In this document: piece by piece, positions 7,824 to 12,500 of the stretch
How positions within the stretch are numbered: the first letter of the stretch is position 1
Layout: every line of letters starts with the position of its first letter
NCBI GenBank assembly: GCA_015478945.1
Contig: JABUQX010032453.1
Coordinates: 30,001 to 42,500, forward strand
Length of the DNA: 12,500 nucleotides
DNA from: Trachelipus rathkii
Taxonomy: Eukaryota; Arthropoda; Malacostraca; Isopoda; Trachelipodidae
Reading direction: 5' to 3'
Translations under genes and position numbers: made by a program
Notes under the pieces: generated by a model
What the model was told of the DNA's origin: nothing
The model's input: only the letters and a program-made list of their open reading frames with translations
Databases searched by the model: none

Positions 7824-8290
7824 GACAAGACTGGATCTTATAATGATTTATTGCCCTATTCAAGAGATCACTTTGATATAGCAAATAATAAAATAGTTTT
7901 GAATAGTGAAACGTTCTTTATTTATTTCTTTATTAATTATGTCTAATGACTATTTTACATGAACACACATTAAGATATTTCACAGTTCAAAATTTAATTG
8001 TTTTTAAAATACTTTCAATTTAATTACCATTACAATATCAATTTTATGACCGAGAGAGCGTCAAGATGTTCGCACTCTGATCTACATTTTCTAACTAACT
8101 GAATTCCCATAGGCACTCCAAGGGTGACAAGAGTCACCTCGGTGACCTTGATAATATGCAACAAGAAAGGCACCAATTATTTCGGCTTTTACAACAGGAC
8201 TTCTACAAGGTTTTCTTCCAACTGTGTACCAGAAATCTTGGTAGCACTTACATATATCCTTTATAAATTTTATACAATGTAACGAGTACG

Positions 8291-8293
<3 letters not shown>
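7824..8293. other. Unclassified 470-bp island, possibly an old LTR or 3' end on the minus strand
   Basis: No coding frame is convincing. On the minus strand, repeated AATAAA words cluster at about 7917-7940, as in a transcript 3' end or an LTR. GGTGAC, GTCACC and GGTGACC follow each other at 8123-8147, so the middle word can pair with either neighbour. Flanked by TA arrays on both sides. Origin from a retroelement is only a guess. Confidence 0.35.
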
Positions 8294-8337
<44 letters not shown>

Positions 8338-8380
8338 ATGTATATATATTATTTATTATTATATATAATATTATATATAA

Positions 8381-8459
<79 letters not shown>
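8294..8459. repeat. (TA)n microsatellite
   Basis: Long TA array with a few ATT interruptions. Confidence 0.95.
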
Positions 8460-8461
<2 letters not shown>

Positions 8462-8818
8462 TTTAAGGGATATTCGTTACGAATTTTGAAATATTAATTA
8501 CCTAACACCTCTGATTTCAATCGTCTTAGTAAGAGCACCGGTTTCTTTATTAACGAAGTTTAAGTTTAAGGAATTATTGACATTTATGGGAAATCTTTAA
8601 TTTTAAATTCAATTTCAATTTCAAATCCTGTAGAAACGCTGGAAAAGTTGATTAATCATTAAATATGTCAAACAAGTCTTATAAATTCATTTTTAACTTC
8701 ACTATACAGATTATAGAAGCGAACTGCAAAAAAAGATGGTCGTCTATTGAATTTATCGATATATCGATGATTTCAAATATATTTGAATTTATCGATATAT
8801 CGATTTTTCTCAGACGAA
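8460..8818. other. Unclassified island containing a palindrome
   Basis: AT-rich unique sequence. An ATG-initiated frame at 8665 runs straight into the TA array and is not credible. The only structured part is the palindrome at 8740-8817. Confidence 0.45.
8740..8817. repeat. 78-bp near-perfect palindrome
   Basis: Symmetric outer words TCGTCT and AGACGA enclose two copies of ATCGATATATCGAT (itself a palindrome), with the perfect 16-bp palindrome TTCAAATATATTTGAA near the centre. The 20-bp units GAATTTATCGATATATCGAT at 8749 and 8785 also form a direct repeat with a 36-bp period. Confidence 0.75.
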
Positions 8819-8882
<64 letters not shown>

Positions 8883-8951
8883 TATATATATATACTATAT
8901 AAAATTTTATATTATATATATATATATATATATATTATAATATATATATAT

Positions 8952-8993
<42 letters not shown>
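8819..8993. repeat. (TA)n microsatellite
   Basis: Long TA array abutting the left arm of fold-back B. Confidence 0.95.
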
Positions 8994-8995
<2 letters not shown>

Positions 8996-9195
8996 CCAGC
9001 CCTACAAGAGCCACAATCCATATCTCAAAAACTACAACAGCTACCGGGAAAAGGAATACATTGCTGGAATCCTGGCAAAATTTTACCGAGGAAACTGTAT
9101 ATAAAAAAAAAAAATATCTCGAAAACTACAAAAGCTACAGTGAAATAAAATACATTTTTGGAATCCTTATAAAATTTTGGTTCGGAAAAATTAAA
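8994..9195 (+). repeat. Left inverted arm of fold-back B
   Basis: Matches the minus strand of 9647-9856. It contains two related units of about 64 bp (9021-9084 and 9115-9178, period 94), each starting TATCTC-A/G-AAAACTACAA and ending AAAATTTT. Confidence 0.8.
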
Positions 9196-9298
9196 AAAAA
9201 AAAAAATAAAAAAAAATAAAACAAAAATTGATTTTTTTTGGGCGGGGTGCTGGGAAAAAAAAAAAAATATATTTATTTGTAAAGGTATTACACGGCAA

Positions 9299-9520
9299 TT
9301 TAGGGGGCTCGAGCCGACGGGGAACACAGGGGGGGACGTTTTCCATACCCCGTAGGGGAGGGGCGGAGGAACCCCCGCGACACCCAAATACCAAAGAGCG
9401 GGGGTTCCGGAGACCCTCCCCGGAGGGGGGGAATTAGTCCTACCCCGTAGTTCCCCGGAAGGCCGAGAGACCCGACTCCTGCCATCAGTGCGGGTATAAC
9501 CCTTGGGGTATTCTTTAGTT
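9299..9520 (-). repeat. GC-rich dispersed module, copy 2 (inverted)
   Basis: On the minus strand it carries the same ordered landmarks as copy 1: ACCCCAAGGGT, CTCTCGGCCTTCCGGGGAAC, GGTAGGACTA, CCTCCGGGGAGGG, CCGCTCTTTGGTATTTGGGT, GTCGGCTCGAGCCCC. The two copies span nearly the same length. Both have TTTTT followed by AACTAA just before ACCCC, so that short tail may belong to the module. Confidence 0.85.
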
Positions 9521-9646
9521 AAAAAAAAAAAGCAAATATTTTTTTTTTAAAAGTCTATTTATTTTACGAGTAACCAATAAAAGGTCTCTAAATAGGCCTC
9601 TAATCATATTACTATAATTATTAACAATAATTTTTTATTTTTTTAT

Positions 9647-9856
9647 TTTTTTTACATTTTCCTATCCAAAATTTTACGAGGATTCCAAAAATGTTTTTCT
9701 TTTCGCTGTAGCTATTGTAGTTTTTGAGATATAATTTTTTTTTTTTTTTTGCATTTTCCGCACTAAAATTGGACCAGCATTCCAGCAATGTTTTCCTTTT
9801 TCTGGTAGCTGTTGTAGTTTTTGAGATATGGATTGTGGCTCTTCTAGAGGCTGACC
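9647..9856 (-). repeat. Right inverted arm of fold-back B
   Basis: Minus strand reads GGTCAGCC, AGAGCCACAATCCATATCTC, ACATTGCTGGAATGCTGG, then the second unit TATATCTCAAAAACTACAAT and GGAATCCTCGTAAAATTTTG. Confidence 0.8.
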
Positions 9857-9885
9857 TATATACTATATATATATATATATATATA

Positions 9886-9930
<45 letters not shown>

Positions 9931-10072
9931 ATAATATATATTTATATTATAAATATATATGTTATATATTATATTATATTATGTATTATATATATATATA
10001 TATATAAAATATATATAGTATATATATTATATTTATATTATATATATATTATATAATATATAATATTAATTA
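9857..10072. repeat. (TA)n microsatellite
   Basis: Long, interrupted TA/TTA array abutting fold-back B on the right. Confidence 0.95.
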
Positions 10073-10326
10073 TAAAGTCTTTATTTCGTTTGAAAATGGC
10101 TCAACTGCCTAAAAAAAAATTTAAATCTCTTATCAATCATTTACACCCAACACCGACATTTTAAGTAATTAGTTCACTCAAACAACAACTATTTAATTAT
10201 AAAAAAAATTTCCAACCTCTGCCAACATGAAACCAAAAATCCAGTCGGCTGCCTATGTTCCCGCGGCTAAAACTATGTTCTTACAAACACACATACGAAC
10301 GAAAACAGATCTCAATTGACAAATGC
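10073..10326. other. Unclassified AT-rich spacer
   Basis: About 250 bp with no coding frame, repeat or RNA signature that I can support. Confidence 0.5.
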
Positions 10327-10340
10327 TATATATAATAAAC

Positions 10341-10381
<41 letters not shown>

Positions 10382-10444
10382 TTATATATAACTATATTAT
10401 ATATATATATATATATATAATATATATATATATATATTATATAA
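10327..10444. repeat. (TA)n microsatellite
   Basis: Interrupted TA array. Confidence 0.95.
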
Positions 10445-11221
10445 CAAAGTTACTTATCGCCACACGGAACTCAGGTAGCCTCTATGATACATAAATAGAT
10501 GTTCTAGGTACGAAATAATTTTTTTCCTCCTATGGTCTAGGGGTGAAATGAGGTGAGATTAGGTTAGGTCAGGTCAGGTCTATTTTTTTTTCTCGAATTT
10601 AATATTTCTATCACACAAACTTCTCTACAAAAATTATACCAATCTACAACATTATGCTTGGGAAATCCTACCTTGGAACCACCTTGTTTGGCACTTACAT
10701 CATTAGCAAAAAAAGGAAATTAATTTTAATACCTTCGAATAATGTAGATGAAAACGACATAAAAATGAGCCTTTAGGAGCTGAAAAATATGTTTTTTACC
10801 ACATTTTTTACATTAAAAAAAAAAAAAACTTTAAATATTTTAGTTTTTTTTACATTTGCTACACATTTTTTCAGTTATTATTAAAACCGAAATGTTGTAA
10901 AAAATTAACAGATGCACATTTATCACATTTCAAAAATAGTCTTATTTTTTTTTTACATATCAAAATACAACCTCACATTGTACTGTAATAAATATTACTA
11001 AACTAGACGAAAAAAAATTGCTTAACTTAACTCAAAGTCGTAAGTACTAGCCTACCAGACGTACGATAAAACAAATTTTATTTCATTATTTATTATTTTT
11101 TATCAAATTTTCATTACTTGATGACACGATTTTAATATTTAGTACATATATCTAACTTTTTTTAATTTAAATAAACTTTTTTTGAAAAGTGTCCTAATTT
11201 TTATTATTAATGCACCTTCAC
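10445..11221. other. Unclassified AT-rich region, no gene seen
   Basis: Nearly 780 bp, rich in A and T homopolymers. All frames are short. The only notable word run is the TTAGG-like stretch at 10558-10580. Confidence 0.5.
10558..10580 (+). repeat. Short degenerate TTAGG-like run
   Basis: ATTAGGTTAGG followed by TCAGG, TCAGG, TC. TTAGG is the arthropod telomere unit, here as a very short interstitial and degenerate run. Confidence 0.5.
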
Positions 11222-11308
11222 CATATAAATATATATATAATATATATTTATACCATATCTAGTTACTATATATATAATATAATATATAATATTATATATA
11301 TAATATTT

Positions 11309-11340
<32 letters not shown>

Positions 11341-11362
11341 AATATATATATATATATAATAA
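11222..11362. repeat. (TA)n microsatellite
   Basis: Interrupted TA array about 45 bp outside the left arm of the Penelope-like element. Confidence 0.95.
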
Positions 11363-11408
11363 CAAATTAATTTAAGAGTTTTTACTTCAACTTAAAACTC
11401 TATAATAA

Positions 11409-11644
11409 TGTAAAGAACAAAGGTTAATTTAAAACGCACTAAAGAAATAAACAGGGGAATAAAATTCTTTAAAAAAAATAAAAAATTTACGTTTCGAGAC
11501 TTTAACGCAGTCTCCTCCTCAGAACTAAAATGAAATAAAATTTAAATTTTAATATTAAAGTGAAAAAACTAAAAATAAAAGTAAATTATATATTAATTTT
11601 ATGTACAAAGGAGACAAAAAATTGATTCACTTTCTTTATGATAT
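11409..11644 (-). repeat. Left inverted arm of the Penelope-like element
   Basis: Reverse complement of 12064-12311 with moderate divergence outside a 41-nt identical core (11486-11526). Its inner end includes AAAAAATTGATTCACTTTC, matched by AAAAAATTGATTTCACTTCC on the minus strand of the right arm. Confidence 0.75.
11491..11522 (-). ncRNA. Hammerhead-ribozyme-like motif, left arm
   Basis: Minus strand: CTGAGGA, then a 5-bp stem GAGAC/GTCTC with loop TGCGTTAAA, then GAAAC. These are the box elements of a hammerhead core (CUGANGA ... GAAA). There is one extra G between CTGAGGA and the stem, and I cannot identify stem III and the cleavage site with confidence, so activity is uncertain. Confidence 0.5.
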
Positions 11645-11977
11645 TTGATATAAAAATTGTTTTTAGTTTTCCTGATACTCTTTCACAAATTTTAATTAAA
11701 AATAATACTTCTAAATTGGAAGTGGCTGGTGGAGTTTAATAGGATTCCTTGTTTCTCATGTGCGAACTCTTATTTTGGTGAAACTTTAAAGACCCTCAAG
11801 GTTAGATTAGATCAACATAAAGGTGAAGTTAGAAGAGGGAACGAGAGTAATGCCATTTTTAGGCATTTATCTCAAAATGATCATAAGTCGTCATTGGGAA
11901 GGCGCACCTTTTTTCAATTTAAATCTACAGATAAAAATCTAAATCAATTACTGGAATCTTTTCCTCATTTCTACTAA
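11627..11977 (+). pseudogene. GIY-YIG endonuclease domain of a Penelope-like element, truncated
   Basis: In Penelope-like elements this domain nicks target DNA for integration. A frame open from 11627 reads FSFPDTLSQILIKNN, then LEVAGGV and stops at a TAA (11737-11739). The ATG frame at 11729 continues with NRIPCFSCANSYFGETLKTL, then VRLDQHKGEVRRGN, and NAIFRHLSQNDHKS. One extra A in GTTTAATAGG restores the familiar 'GVYxIPC...YFGET...R...H' layout, so the split is a 1-base frameshift. The YFG is the second GIY-YIG signature, and the Arg and His after it are the usual conserved residues. The end at FPHFY (TAA at 11975) is shorter than the family's usual C-terminal extension. Non-functional as it stands. 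Confidence 0.8.
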
Positions 11978-12063
11978 AGTGTAATTTCAATATTATATTG
12001 AGGAATTTTTTTAATTTTGGTCAAATTACATAGAAGAAGACCTATCTGAAAAAACTAAATTCT

Positions 12064-12311
12064 TATCATGAAAGGAAGTGAAATCAATTTTTTGTTGCCT
12101 TTTGTTCTTTTACTTGTATATAATTTTTTACTTTTTTTATATTTTTAGATTTTTTATAATTTTGGTTAATAATTAAATTTTCATTTTCATTGTTAGTTCT
12201 GAGGAGGAGACTGCGTTAAAGTCTCGAAACGTAAACTTTTCTCTTAATTTTTTTAAAAGAATTTTAATTCGCCCGTTTATTCTTGTGTTTTAAATTACTT
12301 GTTTCTTTATA
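12064..12311 (+). repeat. Right inverted arm / 3' end of the Penelope-like element
   Basis: 3' UTR and terminal region after the coding remnant. Its 41-nt core at 12195-12235 is identical to the left arm's. The outer end GTGTTTTAAATTA matches the left arm's GCGTTTTAAATTA on the minus strand. Confidence 0.75.
12199..12230 (+). ncRNA. Hammerhead-ribozyme-like motif, right arm
   Basis: Plus strand: CTGAGGA at 12199, stem GAGAC (12207-12211) with GTCTC (12221-12225), GAAAC at 12226-12230. Identical to the left-arm motif. Hammerhead motifs in the terminal repeats of Penelope-like elements are established. Whether this form with an extra G still folds and cuts is open. Confidence 0.5.
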
Positions 12312-12354
12312 TATATGTTATTTATATAGTTAAAATATATATTTTTATATTATA

Positions 12355-12450
<96 letters not shown>
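12308..12450. repeat. (TA)n microsatellite
   Basis: Long TA array following the Penelope-like element. Confidence 0.95.
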
Positions 12451-12451
<1 letters not shown>

Positions 12452-12500
12452 GGTGAAACTAAAGAAGTTACCCCCAGATATTTCGAAAACTAAGATAGAT
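12451..12500. other. Unassigned end of window
   Basis: Fifty bases ending in GATATTTCGAAAACTAAGATAG, close to the TATCTCGAAAACTACAAAAG word in the arms of fold-back B. It may be the start of another fold-back arm cut by the window edge. Confidence 0.3.

Larger units (their letters stand above)
8994..9856. mobile_element. Fold-back element B with GC-rich core
   Basis: Inverted arms of about 200 bp at 8994-9195 and 9647-9856 enclose A- and T-rich tracts and a central copy of the GC-rich module (9299-9520). The arms start GGCCAGCC and GGTCAGCC and share long blocks such as AGAGCCACAATCCATATCTC and AAAACTACAACAGCTACC. They match better than the TIRs at 4449-6662, which suggests a younger insertion. 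No coding region belongs to it. The arms are unrelated to those of fold-back A apart from the shared core. TATAGG at both edges may be part of the flanking TA arrays. Confidence 0.78.
11409..12311 (+). mobile_element. 5'-truncated Penelope-like element with inverted arms
   Basis: A GIY-YIG coding remnant (11627-11977) and its 3' UTR are flanked by inverted arms at 11409-11644 and 12064-12311, about 240 bp each. Penelope-like elements carry RT plus GIY-YIG and are often 5'-truncated, with terminal repeats in direct or inverted orientation that can hold hammerhead ribozymes. Both arms carry the same ribozyme-like block in opposite orientation. No RT domain is present here, so the copy is truncated just upstream of GIY-YIG. 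Confidence 0.8.

Noticed and set aside
7896..7915. GTGAAACGTT word considered as a second Penelope-like terminal motif
   Set aside because: It lacks the CTGA-type box and a stem before GAAAC, and no GIY-YIG or matching arm is nearby.
8665..8940. Plus-strand frame of 91 codons after the 8460 island
   Set aside because: It encodes the palindrome and then Ile-Tyr repeats from the TA array. This is not a gene.
9724..10056. Plus-strand frame of 110 codons
   Set aside because: It begins in the right arm of fold-back B and continues through the TA array. Composition is purely repeat-driven.
3790..12450. Regular repeats considered as a CRISPR array or satellite
   Set aside because: The repeats are simple TA microsatellites without spacers, and the context is an animal genome.

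Overview
The window reads as animal, very probably arthropod, intergenic DNA made almost entirely of decayed transposable elements set in long (TA)n microsatellites. I see no intact host gene, no tRNA or rRNA and no prokaryotic operon structure. A Gypsy-type gag-protease, a Penelope-like element with a GIY-YIG domain, degenerate TTAGG-type repeats and extreme TA-repeat content together suggest an arthropod, perhaps a decapod crustacean. The decapod part is an inference.

Positions 1-3714, minus strand: the 5' part of a Gypsy-like LTR retrotransposon. In element order it has a candidate LTR (about 3714 to 3259), a possible primer-binding site, an A-rich leader, gag, an unusually long Asn-rich and Cys-containing segment, a retropepsin, and a linker toward reverse transcriptase that leaves the window at position 1. 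Several frameshifts break it.

Positions 3715-4448: (TA)n arrays and short unique spacers, one with a degenerate 37-bp tandem repeat.

Positions about 4449-6662: a DNA-transposon-like element with diverged terminal inverted repeats of about 125-135 bp. They flank a badly broken plus-strand coding region from a widespread invertebrate repeat-protein family that I recognise by motifs but cannot place in a superfamily.

Positions 7039-7733 and 8994-9856: two fold-back elements with unrelated inverted arms. Each carries, at its centre, a copy of the same GC-rich module of about 220 bp, in opposite orientations. This shared core is the least explained structure in the window. Between them lie (TA)n arrays, a 470-bp unique island and an island holding a 78-bp near-perfect palindrome.

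Positions 9857-11408: (TA)n arrays and AT-rich unclassified DNA with a short TTAGG-like run.

Positions 11409-12311: a 5'-truncated Penelope-like element. It has a GIY-YIG endonuclease remnant flanked by inverted arms, each with an identical 41-nt block containing a hammerhead-ribozyme-like core. The window ends in (TA)n and 50 bp of unassigned sequence.

Nothing here works together as a pathway. The logic is that of nested, degrading mobile elements, almost all bordered by (TA)n arrays.
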